Position numbers and translations under genes: made by a program. Below are positions 7,469-17,621 of a DNA stretch of 64,000 bases, in pieces; position 1 is the stretch's first letter; each line of letters opens with the position of its first letter. Under the pieces are notes generated by a model. The model saw only the letters and a list, made by a program, of their open reading frames with translations, did no database searches and was not told the origin of the DNA. This DNA is from Eilatimonas milleporae (GTDB lineage: Bacteria; Pseudomonadota; Alphaproteobacteria; Sphingomonadales; Kordiimonadaceae): NCBI RefSeq assembly GCF_003688555.1, contig NZ_REFR01000016.1, forward strand, positions 164,059 to 228,058, read 5' to 3'.

Positions 7469-10222
7469 TTAGCCAAATGCACCGTGGCAATGCTTGTATT
7501 TCCGGCCCGATCCACAAGGGCAGGGGGCATTGCGCGATACGCGCCCCCAGGTTGAAGGATCGTTCGGGTCTATCGTATTCGCACCGGCGCGGGCGATCCG
7601 TGTCTGCTCTCCGACGGACCCGGGGGGCGGGCCGGCGACAATGGGGCCAGGTGCCATTTCATTTTCGCCCGTCATGGGGTCGATATGCTGTTCCTCCAGG
7701 CTTGACGGTGCTTGCGGGGCAAGCATCGCGGGATCAACCTGCGGGGCGATTTCCAGTCGAGCCAGAAGCTGCGTAACCTCTTCCCGTGTCTGGTACAGCA
7801 TGCTTTCAAACAGGGAAAAACCTTCCGTCTTGTATTCGTTCAGAGGGTCACGCTGCCCGTATGCACGCAAGCCCACCCCCTGACGCAGATGATCAAGATT
7901 TTGCAGATGGTCTTTCCACTCCTGATCCACCATTTGAAGCAGCATGCTTTTTTCGACATGACGCCAGAAATCGGGGCCGTATTTGGCGGCTTTGGCGGCC
8001 AAGTGTTTGTCGGCGACATCCTCCAGGCGTTCAGTGATAATGGTGTCGTCGACGCCTTCCTCCGCGCCCCACTCCTCGACAGGCGCATCGAGACCCAGCA
8101 ACCGGTCAGCGTCTTCCTTCAATCCGGTCAGATCCCATTGTTCAGCGAAGGATTTCGGTGGAATCCGTGTTTCCACTATGTGATGCACCACATCGGAACG
8201 CATATCCTTGATGGTCTCCGACACATCGTCCGAATCCATGATATCCCGCCGCTGCTCATAGATCACCCGGCGCTGGTCATTCATCACATCATCGAATTTA
8301 ACCAGATTTTTGCGGACGTCGTAATTGCGCGCTTCGACCTTTTGCTGGGCTTTTTCAATCGCTTTGTTGATCCAGGGATGGATAATGGCTTCGCCTTCCT
8401 CGATACCCAGGCGGACCAGCATGCTGTCCATGCGTTCAGGCCCAAAGATACGCATCAGGTCGTCCTGAAGTGACAGGAAGAATTTTGACCGGCCCGGGTC
8501 GCCCTGCCGTCCGGAACGGCCGCGTAGCTGGTTGTCGATCCGCCGGCTTTCATGCCGTTCGGTACCGATAACGTACAATCCCCCCGCTTCGATCACTTTT
8601 TGCTTTTCCGCGGCAACTTCACCGTGGATGCGGTCAGTGATCTTCTGAAGCCGGGCTTCCTCGTCAACCTCGGCCGTTTCCTGGGCGATGCGCATGTCCG
8701 CGTTGCCACCCAACTGGATATCGGTGCCGCGGCCCGCCATATTCGTGGCAATAGTTACTGATCCGTATCGACCGGCCTGGGCGACAATCTGGGCTTCCTG
8801 CTCATGATAGCGGGCATTCAGAACCTGGTGTTTGATCTTCTTTTTCTTCAGAAAGGCCGAGAGAAGTTCTGATTTTTCGATCGATACGGTGCCGACGAGA
8901 ACGGGTTGTCCCTTTTCCTGCGCATCCGCGATTTCGCTGACAAGGGCCTCGTATTTTTCATCGGCCGTACGGTAAAATTCATCATGTTCATCGATGCGGG
9001 CGATATCCACATTGGTGGGGATCTCAATCACGCCAAGACCATATATCTCGCCGAATTCTTCCGCCTCGGTGGCGGCTGTACCCGTCATACCGGCCAGTTT
9101 TGGATACATGCGGAAATAATTCTGGAATGTGATCGATGCCAGCGTCTGGTTTTCCGGCTGGATGGCGACCCCTTCCTTGGCTTCCAGTGCCTGGTGCAGG
9201 CCGCCTGAATAGCGCCTGCCGTCCATCATGCGCCCGGTAAATTCATCGATGATGATGACCTTGCCGCCTTTGACGATGTAATCCGTATCCCGCTCAAACA
9301 TGGTCCGGGCCCGCAGGGCCTGATCCACATGATGGACAAGACCGATATTTTCATAATCATACAGGCTGCCCGCTTTCAACAGGCCATGTTCGCTGAGAAT
9401 GGTCTCCATCTTTTCCGTGCCGTCTTCGGTCATCGAGACGGTTTTTGACTTCTCGTCCCGTTCGTAATCTTCGTCTGCCATGTTGGCGACAATCTTATCG
9501 ATGGAAACATACAGTTCGGATTTGTCTTCCGTCGGGCCGGAAATGATCAAGGGTGTTCGGGCCTCGTCGATCAGGATGCTGTCGACCTCGTCGACAATGG
9601 CATACTGAAAAGGCCGCTGGACCATTTCCGAGCGGTGAAATTTCATATTGTCCCGCAGATAGTCGAAGCCGAATTCATTATTGGTGCCATAGGTGATATC
9701 GCAGGCGTAGGCGTCACGCCTTTCGGCATCCGTTTTGCCGGGGATAATCACCCCTGTGGTCATGCCAAGAAAACCGTAGACCTTGCCCATCCATTCGGCA
9801 TCGCGTTCGGCCAGATAATCGTTCACGGTGATGACGTGAACACCCTTGCCGGGCAGGGCATTCAGATAAGCCGCCAGCGTCGCCACCAGCGTTTTACCCT
9901 CGCCGGTTTTCATCTCGGCTATGGAATTGTCATGCAGGACCATGCCGCCGATGAGCTGTACATCATAATGTCTGAGGCCAAGGGCGCGCTTTGCGGCTTC
10001 GCGTACGACGGCAAAGGATTCGATCAGCAGATCATCCAACTTTGCACCTTCATCAAGGCGCTTGCGGAAATCGTCGGTCTTTGCTTTCAGCGCTGTATCG
10101 CTCAGCGCGGCCATGTCGCTTTCAAGGGCGTTGATGGCATCCACCTTCGGCCGCAGGCCGGACAGGTAGCGATCGTTTGCCGATCCGAATAGTTTCTTGG
10201 CGAATGCGCCCAGTCCCAGCAT
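7469..10222 (-). CDS. secA: Protein translocase ATPase subunit SecA
   Basis: The 917-residue ATPase motor that drives preproteins through SecYEG across the inner membrane. Walker A is MKTGEGKT near residues 103-110. The DEAD-like Walker B lies in [16 protein letters not shown], the NBD2 signature [13 protein letters not shown] is present, and the helical scaffold/wing region is followed by a proline-rich linker. The C-terminal zinc-binding tail [14 protein letters not shown], which contacts SecB and ribosomes, is intact. Length is typical. It is transcribed away from argJ, with 283 bases between the two starts. The many receptors and secreted proteins in this window would be Sec clients. Confidence 0.98.
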   Translation of the reverse strand: MLGLGAFAKKLFGSANDRYLSGLRPKVDAINALESDMAALSDTALKAKTDDFRKRLDEGAKLDDLLIESFAVVREAAKRALGLRHYDVQLIGGMVLHDNSIAEMKTGEGKTLVATLAAYLNALPGKGVHVITVNDYLAERDAEWMGKVYGFLGMTTGVIIPGKTDAERRDAYACDITYGTNNEFGFDYLRDNMKFHRSEMVQRPFQYAIVDEVDSILIDEARTPLIISGPTEDKSELYVSIDKIVANMADEDYERDEKSKTVSMTEDGTEKMETILSEHGLLKAGSLYDYENIGLVHHVDQALRARTMFERDTDYIVKGGKVIIIDEFTGRMMDGRRYSGGLHQALEAKEGVAIQPENQTLASITFQNYFRMYPKLAGMTGTAATEAEEFGEIYGLGVIEIPTNVDIARIDEHDEFYRTADEKYEALVSEIADAQEKGQPVLVGTVSIEKSELLSAFLKKKKIKHQVLNARYHEQEAQIVAQAGRYGSVTIATNMAGRGTDIQLGGNADMRIAQETAEVDEEARLQKITDRIHGEVAAEKQKVIEAGGLYVIGTERHESRRIDNQLRGRSGRQGDPGRSKFFLSLQDDLMRIFGPERMDSMLVRLGIEEGEAIIHPWINKAIEKAQQKVEARNYDVRKNLVKFDDVMNDQRRVIYEQRRDIMDSDDVSETIKDMRSDVVHHIVETRIPPKSFAEQWDLTGLKEDADRLLGLDAPVEEWGAEEGVDDTIITERLEDVADKHLAAKAAKYGPDFWRHVEKSMLLQMVDQEWKDHLQNLDHLRQGVGLRAYGQRDPLNEYKTEGFSLFESMLYQTREEVTQLLARLEIAPQVDPAMLAPQAPSSLEEQHIDPMTGENEMAPGPIVAGPPPGSVGEQTRIARAGANTIDPNDPSTWGRVSRNAPCPCGSGRKYKHCHGAFG

Positions 10223-10389
10223 GATGATGTCTTGGTCCGTTTGAAAGAAAACACTGGTTGAAAGACGATGCCGGCACAGAACCGGCCTCCCGCGCCGGTA
10301 CGCTTACGGCAGCACCATATCCCCCGGCCCTTAGAACCTTCGGACAGATAAGGAGCGTGCCGTGTCCTGTCAACCAGCGACCTCTTGCA

Positions 10390-10417
10390 TTGACCTGTGC
10401 GGAGGCATTGTTATGAA
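10390..10417 (+). promoter_or_regulatory. Possible promoter upstream of argJ
   Basis: TTGACC (10390-10395), a 16-base spacer and TATGAA (10412-10417) form a modest sigma-70-like promoter about 90 bases before argJ, within the divergent secA-argJ interval. Confidence 0.3.
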
Positions 10418-10505
10418 ACTGTGATCTCGCTTGCGCCCATGCTTTTGCCCCGTCAGAATAAGACGCATTTAACGGAGCGCCAATAATGTCAAGAAGGGGT
10501 TGGTC

Positions 10506-11750
10506 ATGTCTGCACCATTGCGCTCGCCGTTTGCGCCTAAATTCGTTCCCAATCTTTATCCCGTGCCCGGGGTGGAGCTTGGCACTGCTGCGGCCAATGT
10601 GAAATATAAGGGGCGCCGCGATCTGCTGATGGCTTTTTTTCAGCCCAATACAGCTGCTGCCGGGGTTTTTACCGTTAACGAGGCCACCGCCGCACCGGTC
10701 TTATGGTCGCGCCGTGTGATCGAGACAACGCCATCGGATGTCCGTGCTCTCGTGGTCAATGCCGGCAACGCCAATGCCTTTACCGGCATGCGTGGCCATA
10801 AAATCTGCGCGGATGTTGCGGCGGAAGCCGCGCGTCTGGCTGGTGCGGACCCCGCCAAGGTCCTTCTGGCATCCACCGGTGTCATAGGTGAGCCGATGGC
10901 TCTTGCGCCTTTCAAGACCTATCTGCCGCGTATTTCCGAGGGTCTGTCCGCAAGCCTTTACAAGGATGCGGCCGAGGCCATCATGACAACCGATACCTAT
11001 CCGAAGATGGTCAGCCGCCTGACCAAGCTTGATGGTCATGTGACCCCGATAACCGGGATTGCCAAGGGGTCGGGCATGATTGCCCCCAATATGGCAACCA
11101 TGCTTGCCTTTGTTTTCACCAGTGCGGCAATCGCGCCGGTCTGTCTGGATGCTCTGCTGCGCGAAGCGGTGGACAGCAGTTTTCACGCCATTACGGTTGA
11201 TAGCGATACGTCCACCAATGATACGGTGCTCCTGTTCGCCACTGGGGCCAATGGTCAGGAAACGCCCATAGACGACCCGTCCGACAGGCGCCTCGACGAG
11301 TTTCGCAAGGCTCTCGGGGAAATCATGATCGATCTGGCGCAACAGGTCATCAAGGATGGCGAAGGCGCGCGCAAGTTTGTCACCGTTATGGTTGAGGCGG
11401 CCCGCGATACCGCCACGGCGCGGGCCGTCGGTTTCAGTATTGCCAACAGTCCGCTGGTCAAAACAGCCATTGCCGGTGAGGATCCGAACTGGGGCAGGAT
11501 CATCATGGCGGCGGGAAAGGCCGGTGCCGGTATCGACCCGGATGCCCTCAAGCTTTGGATCGGCCCCAACCTTGTGGCCAAGGGTGGCGCTGTCCACAGC
11601 CGCTATTCCGAAGAAAAAGCCGCCGAACATATGAAAGGACAGGATATTCTCCTGCGGCTTGATCTGGGACAGGGGGACGCTGCCACCACTGTATGGACCA
11701 CCGATTTGACTCACGGCTATATCGATATCAATGCCGATTACCGCAGTTGA
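10506..11750 (+). CDS. argJ: Bifunctional glutamate N-acetyltransferase / N-acetylglutamate synthase
   Basis: ArgJ transfers the acetyl group from N-acetylornithine to glutamate, closing the cyclic arginine pathway; many homologues also use acetyl-CoA. The autoproteolysis site lies in GMIAPNMATMLAF, where cleavage before the Thr of ATML gives alpha and beta chains with that Thr as the N-terminal nucleophile. The C-terminal half carries GEDPNWGRIIMAAGKA, and the protein ends DINADYRS, both normal for the family. The ATG at 10506 (414 residues) is preferred because AAGAAGGGG sits just upstream; a TTG at 10500 is in the same frame. The gene is followed by a strong terminator. Confidence 0.97.
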   Translation: MSAPLRSPFAPKFVPNLYPVPGVELGTAAANVKYKGRRDLLMAFFQPNTAAAGVFTVNEATAAPVLWSRRVIETTPSDVRALVVNAGNANAFTGMRGHKICADVAAEAARLAGADPAKVLLASTGVIGEPMALAPFKTYLPRISEGLSASLYKDAAEAIMTTDTYPKMVSRLTKLDGHVTPITGIAKGSGMIAPNMATMLAFVFTSAAIAPVCLDALLREAVDSSFHAITVDSDTSTNDTVLLFATGANGQETPIDDPSDRRLDEFRKALGEIMIDLAQQVIKDGEGARKFVTVMVEAARDTATARAVGFSIANSPLVKTAIAGEDPNWGRIIMAAGKAGAGIDPDALKLWIGPNLVAKGGAVHSRYSEEKAAEHMKGQDILLRLDLGQGDAATTVWTTDLTHGYIDINADYRS

Positions 11751-11797
11751 CGGTGCATCTGAAAACGTGCCGTGCCGGCAATGTCTGACCATATATG

Positions 11798-11839
11798 CCC
11801 CGCCCGGCATGTCCTGCCGGGTGGGGTGTTTTCTTTCGG
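11798..11839 (+). terminator. Terminator after argJ
   Basis: CCCCGCCCGGCA (11798-11809) pairs with TGCCGGGTGGGG (11815-11826) over a five-base loop, with one G-T pair, followed by TGTTTTCTTTC. Confidence 0.75.
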
Positions 11840-11969
11840 TCAATTCTGCCTAAATAACTTAAGCCCTCAAAAAAATTATTTAAAATCAAATATTTGAGGC
11901 TGGCATTTTTCTTGAATAGCTCTCTCCGCAAAACTTTGAAAAAGCCCACAGGGTGCCGGAGAGAAGGCT

Positions 11970-12209
11970 ATGACAGTAAATCTGGAATTACAGTTGAAGT
12001 TCCTGAGCGACCTTGAAGAAGCGTTGGCCGATGCGTTGACGCGTTATGCCGAGGAAAGCCCGGAGAAAAAGGCTGAGCTGGAATATATGAAACGCGAAGT
12101 CGACCGCGCCCGCCGGATCGTTGCCGACCGTATGGACAGCAAGCCGGCACCTGTGCAACGTCGTCGTGGCCGGTTTGGTGATGATATGAGAGAAGCCGCT
12201 GTCAGCTGA
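11970..12209 (+). CDS. Small hypothetical helical protein
   Basis: A 79-residue protein starting MTVNLELQLKF at an ATG preceded by GGAGAGAAGG, a good ribosome-binding site. The first 50 residues are strongly charged and helical, alternating acidic (EEALADAL, EESPEKKAE) and basic (KREVDRARR) stretches; the tail is basic (QRRRGRFGDD). No membrane segment or signal peptide is seen. It sits between the argJ terminator and a Nudix gene, behind a 100-base AT-rich segment that contains an inverted repeat (CTCAAA and TTTGAG arms near 11866-11898). I do not recognise the family. Confidence 0.6.
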   Translation: MTVNLELQLKFLSDLEEALADALTRYAEESPEKKAELEYMKREVDRARRIVADRMDSKPAPVQRRRGRFGDDMREAAVS

Positions 12210-12359
12210 GTTTTGAGTATGGCTGCGTTTCTCGCTTCTGTCTCTTATGTGGTGTAATCGGTCGGCCTGCTCAAGGTGTCTTGGCACCGCTGCGACATTC
12301 TTGTGATCCCTGCAGGCAGCCCTTGCAATTTCAGGGGCGAGACTGTAGCCCTTGGCCGC

Positions 12360-12833
12360 ATGATCGATGCCTCCGATAATCACCCTTACACCGATGAGGA
12401 CTGCCCTCCGCCAAATGTGGATCCGGAGGCAGGTCTGCCCACTGTTCTCGTGGCGGCCATCGCTTTGATAGACATAGACGGTCGTGTTCTGCTTGCTGAA
12501 CGGCCTGCCGGCAAATCCATGGCGGGCCTATGGGAATTTCCCGGCGGTAAGGTGGAGACAGGCGAAATCCCCGAAGCGGCGCTGATTCGTGAAGTTCGTG
12601 AAGAACTGGCGATCGACATATCGGCGGCATGTCTGGCCCCTTTTGCCTTTGCCTCACACAGCTATGAAAAATTCCATCTGTTGATGCCGTTATTCCTGTG
12701 CCGCAAATGGCATGGGCTTGTTGATCCGCAGGAAGGCCAGCGCGTCAAATGGGTACGTATTTCTGGTTTGTCCGATTATCCGATGCCGCCCGCCGACGAG
12801 CCGCTTGTTGCCATGTTGAGGGACTTTCTTTAA
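12360..12833 (+). CDS. mutT: Nudix hydrolase, MutT-like (8-oxo-dGTP diphosphatase)
   Basis: Nudix pyrophosphohydrolase. A complete Nudix box GX5EX7REXXEEX is seen as GKVETGEIPEAALIREVREE, preceded by the strand AERPAGKSMAGLWEFPGG typical of MutT. MutT removes 8-oxo-dGTP from the nucleotide pool. The ATG at 12360 gives 157 residues; the frame also allows a GTG at 12276 that would add 28 residues lacking family features. It ends 18 bases from the convergent methyltransferase gene. The MutT-type specificity follows from the motif context and the neighbouring argJ, an association seen in other alphaproteobacteria; other Nudix substrates are possible. Confidence 0.85.
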   Translation: MIDASDNHPYTDEDCPPPNVDPEAGLPTVLVAAIALIDIDGRVLLAERPAGKSMAGLWEFPGGKVETGEIPEAALIREVREELAIDISAACLAPFAFASHSYEKFHLLMPLFLCRKWHGLVDPQEGQRVKWVRISGLSDYPMPPADEPLVAMLRDFL

Positions 12834-12851
12834 CCGCTGCGAATGGCGGGT

Positions 12852-13742
12852 TTACGTCTTTTCCTCTTTGCCGATGGCCGATTTCAGCGCCGAAGACAAG
12901 CTGACCTTGCCACTGCCCGGTTTAAGCGGTTGCGGCTGGCTCTCATCAGGATGCCACCCCGTGAGATAAACGATCTGAAAGGTGGCCGGTATACGGCCAT
13001 TCGCCCCGCCATGGCGATCAGAATACAGGGCGCAGGCCCGCATCAGAACGTCCCGGCGCATAAAGCGGTGGCTGCGGTCCGTCAGGCAGTTGGCTTCTCC
13101 CATGGCACGCAGATCGTGCATCAGCTTGACGGGATGATCATATGTGACGGTAATGGTATCCATGTCGGCGACAGGCAGTGCAAACCCGGCCCGTTGTAAA
13201 AGGCTGCCCAGGTCACGGACGTCTGCCATGGGGGCGATACGCGGATGGGCGCCTCCGGTGATTTCACTTTCCGCCGCCAGAAGTGCGTGCCGGAGTTCGT
13301 GCAGCGTTTCCCCACCGAACAGGCTAGCCATAAACAGACCGTCCGGTTTCAGGGCACGATTGATTTGGATCAGCAGTCCCGGGAGGTCATTGATTGCGTG
13401 CAGGGACAGATTGCTGACGACGAGATCGGAGTTTCCGCTTTCAACGGGCAGACTTTCATTGTCTGTCAGGCGCTTGCAGGCCGTTTCATTCCCCTGACTA
13501 TCGTGGAAGGGGACTGTGGTCACAGTGCCATTGGCGGGGAAACCGCTCCCGGATGTATGCATACGTCCGCCCACATCCAGAATGGTGGTGAAGTCACGGG
13601 CCACATCGGCCAGACGGTCGGCCAGACGGCTGGCAACCTCGTCAATCAGGAAAGCGGCACCGGTGCCGTACTGCTCCGCCCGTACGAGGTTGCGCCGGCG
13701 CGCTGGTCCGTCGAACAGGCGTGGCTGGTCAGTATGTGTCAT
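12852..13742 (-). CDS. SAM-dependent methyltransferase (BioC / NDUFAF5-like)
   Basis: Class I methyltransferase of 296 residues from the ATG at 13742. The N-terminal PRLFDGPARRRNLVRA is characteristic of the alphaproteobacterial family related to human NDUFAF5 and to BioC. Motif I is degenerate but recognisable (TTILDVGGRMHTSG), followed by SDLVVSNLSLHAINDLPG for the post-motif-II strand. In mitochondria NDUFAF5 acts as an arginine hydroxylase on a complex I subunit, whereas BioC methylates malonyl-ACP; which applies here is not clear. An upstream ATG at 13754 is also possible. It is divergent from comF with about 180 bases between, a pairing common in alphaproteobacteria. Confidence 0.85.
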   Translation of the reverse strand: MTHTDQPRLFDGPARRRNLVRAEQYGTGAAFLIDEVASRLADRLADVARDFTTILDVGGRMHTSGSGFPANGTVTTVPFHDSQGNETACKRLTDNESLPVESGNSDLVVSNLSLHAINDLPGLLIQINRALKPDGLFMASLFGGETLHELRHALLAAESEITGGAHPRIAPMADVRDLGSLLQRAGFALPVADMDTITVTYDHPVKLMHDLRAMGEANCLTDRSHRFMRRDVLMRACALYSDRHGGANGRIPATFQIVYLTGWHPDESQPQPLKPGSGKVSLSSALKSAIGKEEKT

Positions 13743-13923
13743 CGGATGTTCCATAAGCGGATATGGTAAATTTACGCATGTGCCGCTGATTACCGTTAGC
13801 GGAACCGTCAGGGCAAGCCTTTTGGGCCAGTTGCCAAGAGATATGCGTCGGTGACTTGGCACGCGTGTTTGCGGCGCTCAGGTTGTCTTTATGGATTTGC
13901 GAGCCGGGAACACAGGGGACCAG

Positions 13924-14688
13924 ATGTTGCGAATGGGAAATGTCGTTGGCCGATTTCTGGATTTTCTGTTGCCGCCGCGCTGTACGGCCTGCGGTGTGCG
14001 GGTGGAGGGGCATGGTCTGTATTGCGCGGACTGTTGGGCCGGTTTTGACCCCATAGGCACGCCGGCTTGCGTGCGGTGCGGCTTTCCTTTTCCTGTCGAT
14101 GTCGCTGCGGGCGAGGATACGTTGTGCATGACATGCCTTGCCCGGCCGCCCCATTACGACTGGGCCTGTGCCGGTGCGGTCTATGGCGGCATGGTGCGCG
14201 GCCAGATCCTCAGACTGAAATATGGGCGTGGCCAGGGTGGTGTCGCATTGGCGCGCCTGATGGCAATGGCGCTACGACCGAAATTGTCGTCCGTTACGTA
14301 TCCGGTCCGCCTTGTACCGGTGCCCCTGCATTATCGCCGCTTGCGCATGCGGCGGTTTAACCAGGCCCATATACTGGCCCGGCATCTGGGACATTTGACG
14401 GGTGTGGAGGTCACGCCCCATCTTCTGATGAGACGCCGGTCCACACCCAGCCAGGGCCAGTTCGGTCGCAAAGGCCGGTTGCGCAATGTCAGGGGGGCGT
14501 TTGGCGTGCGTCCCGGTGCCCTGTCGCATGGGCTTTCCGGTCAGTGTGTCATTCTGGTCGATGATGTTTACACGACCGGTGCAACCGTGGGCGAATGTGC
14601 AAGGGTTTTGAGACGGTCGGGCGCGGCGCAGATTGGCGTTGTCACGGCCGCCCGTGTGGTGGAGGCGGCCGGCGTTGAAGGCCGGTGA
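13924..14688 (+). CDS. comF: ComF family phosphoribosyltransferase-like protein
   Basis: A 254-residue ComF-type protein. The N-terminus has a zinc-ribbon-like cysteine set (CTACG, CADCW, CVRCG, CMTC). The C-terminal phosphoribosyltransferase domain contains the PRPP-binding motif VILVDDVYTTGAT. ComF proteins take part in DNA uptake in naturally competent bacteria, but homologues are widespread and the biochemical role is uncertain. The ATG at 13924 is preferred for its AGGGGACC ribosome-binding site; the frame extends upstream to a TTG/ATG region near 13891. It is followed by grxC and a nitrilase-family gene, a conserved alphaproteobacterial neighbourhood. Confidence 0.9.
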   Translation: MLRMGNVVGRFLDFLLPPRCTACGVRVEGHGLYCADCWAGFDPIGTPACVRCGFPFPVDVAAGEDTLCMTCLARPPHYDWACAGAVYGGMVRGQILRLKYGRGQGGVALARLMAMALRPKLSSVTYPVRLVPVPLHYRRLRMRRFNQAHILARHLGHLTGVEVTPHLLMRRRSTPSQGQFGRKGRLRNVRGAFGVRPGALSHGLSGQCVILVDDVYTTGATVGECARVLRRSGAAQIGVVTAARVVEAAGVEGR

Positions 14689-14856
14689 ACCGACAGGGCT
14701 GGAAACATGTTACGGATGGTGCACACATAAGTGTACGCTGCCCACGCTTTGCAAAAGCCATTGTCCGCCTTACATCATCCGTCAATTATGGTGTGGCATG
14801 CATGGTGTGATCAGCCTCTGGCATGTCGGACAAGACGTATAAAAGTGGAGAACCTC

Positions 14857-15120
14857 ATGGCCAACATCGTTATTTACAGCTCTGATCTCTGTCCCTATTG
14901 CCACCGTGCCAAGGCATTGCTGCAGCGGAAAAAGGCTGCTTTCACTGAAATCAAGGTGGATTTCGATCCTGCAAAGCGTGCGGAAATGCGCCAGAAGGCC
15001 GGAGGTGCCGGCAGCGTGCCGCAAATCTGGATCAATGACGAACATATCGGCGGCAGCGATGAACTTTACGCCCTGGAGGCTGCCGGCACGCTTGATGAAA
15101 AGCTTGCTGTGTCGGCCTGA
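14857..15120 (+). CDS. grxC: Glutaredoxin 3
   Basis: An 87-residue dithiol glutaredoxin that uses glutathione to reduce disulfides, and a possible electron donor to the ribonucleotide reductase encoded in this window. The active site is Cys12-Pro-Tyr-Cys15. The conserved TVP-like cis-proline loop is present as GSVPQIWIND, followed by the glutathione-binding GGSDEL. The frame is open 126 bases further upstream, but the ATG at 14857 with GTGGAG before it gives the normal length. It lies between comF and a nitrilase-family gene. Confidence 0.95.
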   Translation: MANIVIYSSDLCPYCHRAKALLQRKKAAFTEIKVDFDPAKRAEMRQKAGGAGSVPQIWINDEHIGGSDELYALEAAGTLDEKLAVSA

Positions 15121-15215
15121 TGCGGCCGGAGTATGCAGGCTTGTGACCGGGTCCGTAGCGGAGAGCCTGCTTTGACATATGTCCCGGACGATCATGTCTC
15201 CTGCAAGGATTGATG

Positions 15216-16058
15216 ATGAGTATTACAGCAGCCCTACTGCAAATGACTTCGGGCCGGGACATTGGCCCCAATGTGGACTGGATCGAGCATCATGCCCGTG
15301 CCGCGGCCGGTGAAGGGGCACGGTTTATCCTGACACCCGAGACATGTCATTTGATGGAAACCCGGCGCAAGGATGTTTTGACCAAGGCGCGGTGCCAGAA
15401 CGAGGACGAAGGTCTCGACCGCCTGTCCTCGCTGGCGGCGGAACTTGGCGTTTTTCTCCTTGTGGGGTCACTGGTTGTCAGGGTTGCGGAAGACCGTCTG
15501 GCAAACCGAAGTTTTCTGATTGACGGTACGGGCCGTATTGTTGCCTGCTACGATAAAATCCATCTTTTTGATGTTGAGCTGGGTGGCGGGGAACGATATC
15601 GGGAGTCCGCGCTTTATGACGCCGGTGATAAGGCCGTGGTTGCCGATACGCCCTTTGGCCGGATCGGACTGACCGTTTGCTACGATGTGCGTTTCCCGTA
15701 CCTGTATCGGGCTCTTGCAAAAGCGGGCGCTGATATCATATGCGTCCCATCCGCTTTTACCAGGCCCACCGGTGCGGCGCATTGGCATGCCTTGCTGCGG
15801 GCACGGGCCATTGAAACCGGCTGTTATATACTGGCGCCGGCCCAGTGCGGTATCCATGCCTGCGGCCGTGAGACATATGGGCATTCTCTGGCGGTCAGCC
15901 CCTGGGGCGAGGTGCTGGCGGATGGCGGCCCCGACACGCCGGGCGTTGTGTATGCGACACTGGACAGAAGCAAGATCGCTGACGCCAGGGCGAAGATACC
16001 TTCTTTGATGCTGAATCCGGCGTTCGAAGTTGAAGTGAAGGAAATGGCTGAGCCATGA
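15216..16058 (+). CDS. Carbon-nitrogen hydrolase, Nit1/Nit2 type
   Basis: Nitrilase-superfamily amidase of 280 residues. The Glu-Lys-Cys triad is visible in LTPETCH (Glu), YDKIHLFDVEL (Lys) and LTVCYDVRFPYLYRAL (Cys). Sequence around the triad matches the Nit1/Nit2 branch, whose members hydrolyse deaminated glutathione or omega-amides of dicarboxylates, a metabolite-repair role. Three possible starts are stacked (TTG 15210, ATG 15213, ATG 15216); AAGGA at 15205-15209 favours 15216. Its stop overlaps the start of the DUF1178 gene by four bases, so they are translationally coupled. Location next to grxC fits glutathione-related repair, by inference only. Confidence 0.9.
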   Translation: MSITAALLQMTSGRDIGPNVDWIEHHARAAAGEGARFILTPETCHLMETRRKDVLTKARCQNEDEGLDRLSSLAAELGVFLLVGSLVVRVAEDRLANRSFLIDGTGRIVACYDKIHLFDVELGGGERYRESALYDAGDKAVVADTPFGRIGLTVCYDVRFPYLYRALAKAGADIICVPSAFTRPTGAAHWHALLRARAIETGCYILAPAQCGIHACGRETYGHSLAVSPWGEVLADGGPDTPGVVYATLDRSKIADARAKIPSLMLNPAFEVEVKEMAEP

Positions 16059-16564
16059 TTGTTTTTGATCTGATCTGCGACCGGCAACACAGATTTGAGG
16101 TCTGGTTCCGGTCCAGCGATGATTTTGTCAGTCAGCGGGACGGCGGGGTTCTGTCCTGCCCTATCTGTGGCACCGCACAGGTGGATAAAGCGGTCATGGC
16201 TCCCCGTCTTGCCCGCAAGGGTAACCAGTGCGATGCTTCTGCCGGCGGTGCGGGTCATGCCCATGTGGAGGAGCGGGATGCGGTACCCGCCCCGTCGCCG
16301 GAGACATCCGGTTCAACCGCCAAGGTACCTGACAATCCCCTTGGGGAAAAGGCGGCCCAGTTTTTACGTGCCGTACGTGACCATGTTGAGAAAAACTGTG
16401 ACTATGTCGGTCCCGGCTTTGCCGAGGAAGCCCGCAAGATTCATTACGGTGAAACGGAAGAGCGGGGTATCTACGGTCAGGCCAGCGAGCGTGATGTATC
16501 GGAACTGTTGGAAGAGGGGATTGATATCCTGCCGCTGCCGGTCGTGCGCCGGACGGATAATTGA
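16055..16564 (+). CDS. DUF1178 family protein
   Basis: A 169-residue protein of the alphaproteobacterial DUF1178 family. It begins MIVFDLICDRQHRFEVWFRS and carries a zinc-ribbon-like pair (CPICG), with a second Cys in LICD. The middle is a variable Ala/Pro-rich linker, and the C-terminal part has the family segment VGPGFAEEARKIHYGE. Function is unknown. Start ATG overlaps the previous stop (ATGA), indicating coupling with the Nit-type hydrolase. The next gene, ubiG, is convergent. Confidence 0.88.
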   Translation: MIVFDLICDRQHRFEVWFRSSDDFVSQRDGGVLSCPICGTAQVDKAVMAPRLARKGNQCDASAGGAGHAHVEERDAVPAPSPETSGSTAKVPDNPLGEKAAQFLRAVRDHVEKNCDYVGPGFAEEARKIHYGETEERGIYGQASERDVSELLEEGIDILPLPVVRRTDN

Positions 16565-16605
16565 TCGACCGGTATCCTTCAGATGCCGTGATCCGTTTCT
16601 GCCTC

Positions 16606-17424
16606 CTATTGTCCGGTATTATCCATTGACCGCGGCGTCGCGGCGATGGCGTAATTGACGGCGGTATCCCGGCTGCTTAAGGCCCATCTCCATGTCAGCG
16701 GATTGAATATGAAACCCTGCGGGGATGCGGTATCAAACCCGGCCTGTTCCAGATGATCCGACAGTTCAGCCGGCGTGATGAATTTGGTCCAATCATGGGT
16801 GCCGCGCGGCAGCCAGCGCATGACATATTCCGCCCCGACAATAGCCATGGCGAAGGATTTTGCCGTCCGGTTCAGGGTGCTGACCAGCATAATACCGTCG
16901 GGCTTTATCAGTTGCCGGCAGGCCTTGAGATAGGCGGTCACATCGGCCACATGCTCCACCACTTCCAGATTGATGACAATGTCAAAATGCTCGCCATTCT
17001 CGGCCAGACTTTCTGCCGTTGTGGCGCGGTAATCGATCGTGAGGCCGGATCTTTCGGCGTGAACGCTGGCTGTGCCGATATTTTTTTCCGACGCGTCGAC
17101 ACCGGTGACGGACGCGCCCAGCCGGGCCATCGGTTCTGAAACAAGGCCGCCGCCGCATCCGATATCAAGCAGGCGCAACCCTTGAAGAGGCTGGGCCGCC
17201 GCCGGGTTCAGGGTAAAATGGGAGTCCAGCGCCTCGCGGATAAAGGCCAGCCGTGTCGGGTTCAACTGGTGCAACGGCTTGAAAGGGCCGTTCGGATCCC
17301 ACCAGTGATCCGCCATTTTTTCAAAATTGGCAATTTCGTCTGCATCGACGGTGGAAATTTTCCCCTCGCGGCCGGCGGGCGTATGGTCTGTTCGGGAAGA
17401 ATGTGTACCGCTGTCGGATGTCAT
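16606..17424 (-). CDS. ubiG: Ubiquinone biosynthesis O-methyltransferase UbiG
   Basis: SAM-dependent enzyme of 272 residues that performs both O-methylations in ubiquinone biosynthesis. Hallmarks: the N-terminal EIANFEKMADHWWDPNGPFKPLH, motif I LLDIGCGGGLVSEPMARLG, then INLEVVEHVADV and LVSTLNRTAKSF. Length is slightly above E. coli UbiG because of an N-terminal 25-residue polar extension. The ATG at 17424 has AGGAAAG upstream. It is divergent from lysC, a frequent alphaproteobacterial arrangement. Confidence 0.95.
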   Translation of the reverse strand: MTSDSGTHSSRTDHTPAGREGKISTVDADEIANFEKMADHWWDPNGPFKPLHQLNPTRLAFIREALDSHFTLNPAAAQPLQGLRLLDIGCGGGLVSEPMARLGASVTGVDASEKNIGTASVHAERSGLTIDYRATTAESLAENGEHFDIVINLEVVEHVADVTAYLKACRQLIKPDGIMLVSTLNRTAKSFAMAIVGAEYVMRWLPRGTHDWTKFITPAELSDHLEQAGFDTASPQGFIFNPLTWRWALSSRDTAVNYAIAATPRSMDNTGQ

Positions 17425-17621
17425 ATGTTTTCTTTCCTGTGCGGGCGTTTCGGTCGCATTGCGCTTTTGTCACGGTGTGCGACCTTGCGTGTTGGGCACC
17501 CAGCCGATAAACATCTGTCACGTCTTTAATACGCTTATGTCCCTGCATCGGGTCAAGCTACATCGCGTCACATGGCTGTCGCCGGCCGGTCGGACGCAAA
17601 TTGTCAAATGAATATGAAAGG

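Noticed and set aside
7285..7530. Small minus-strand frame overlapping the 3' end of secA
   Set aside because: It overlaps conserved secA codons in another phase and has no ribosome-binding site or known content.
10701..11843. Minus-strand open frame of 380 codons across argJ
   Set aside because: Complete ArgJ with intact cleavage site lies on the other strand; the antisense product has low-complexity His/Gly/Arg composition typical of shadows.
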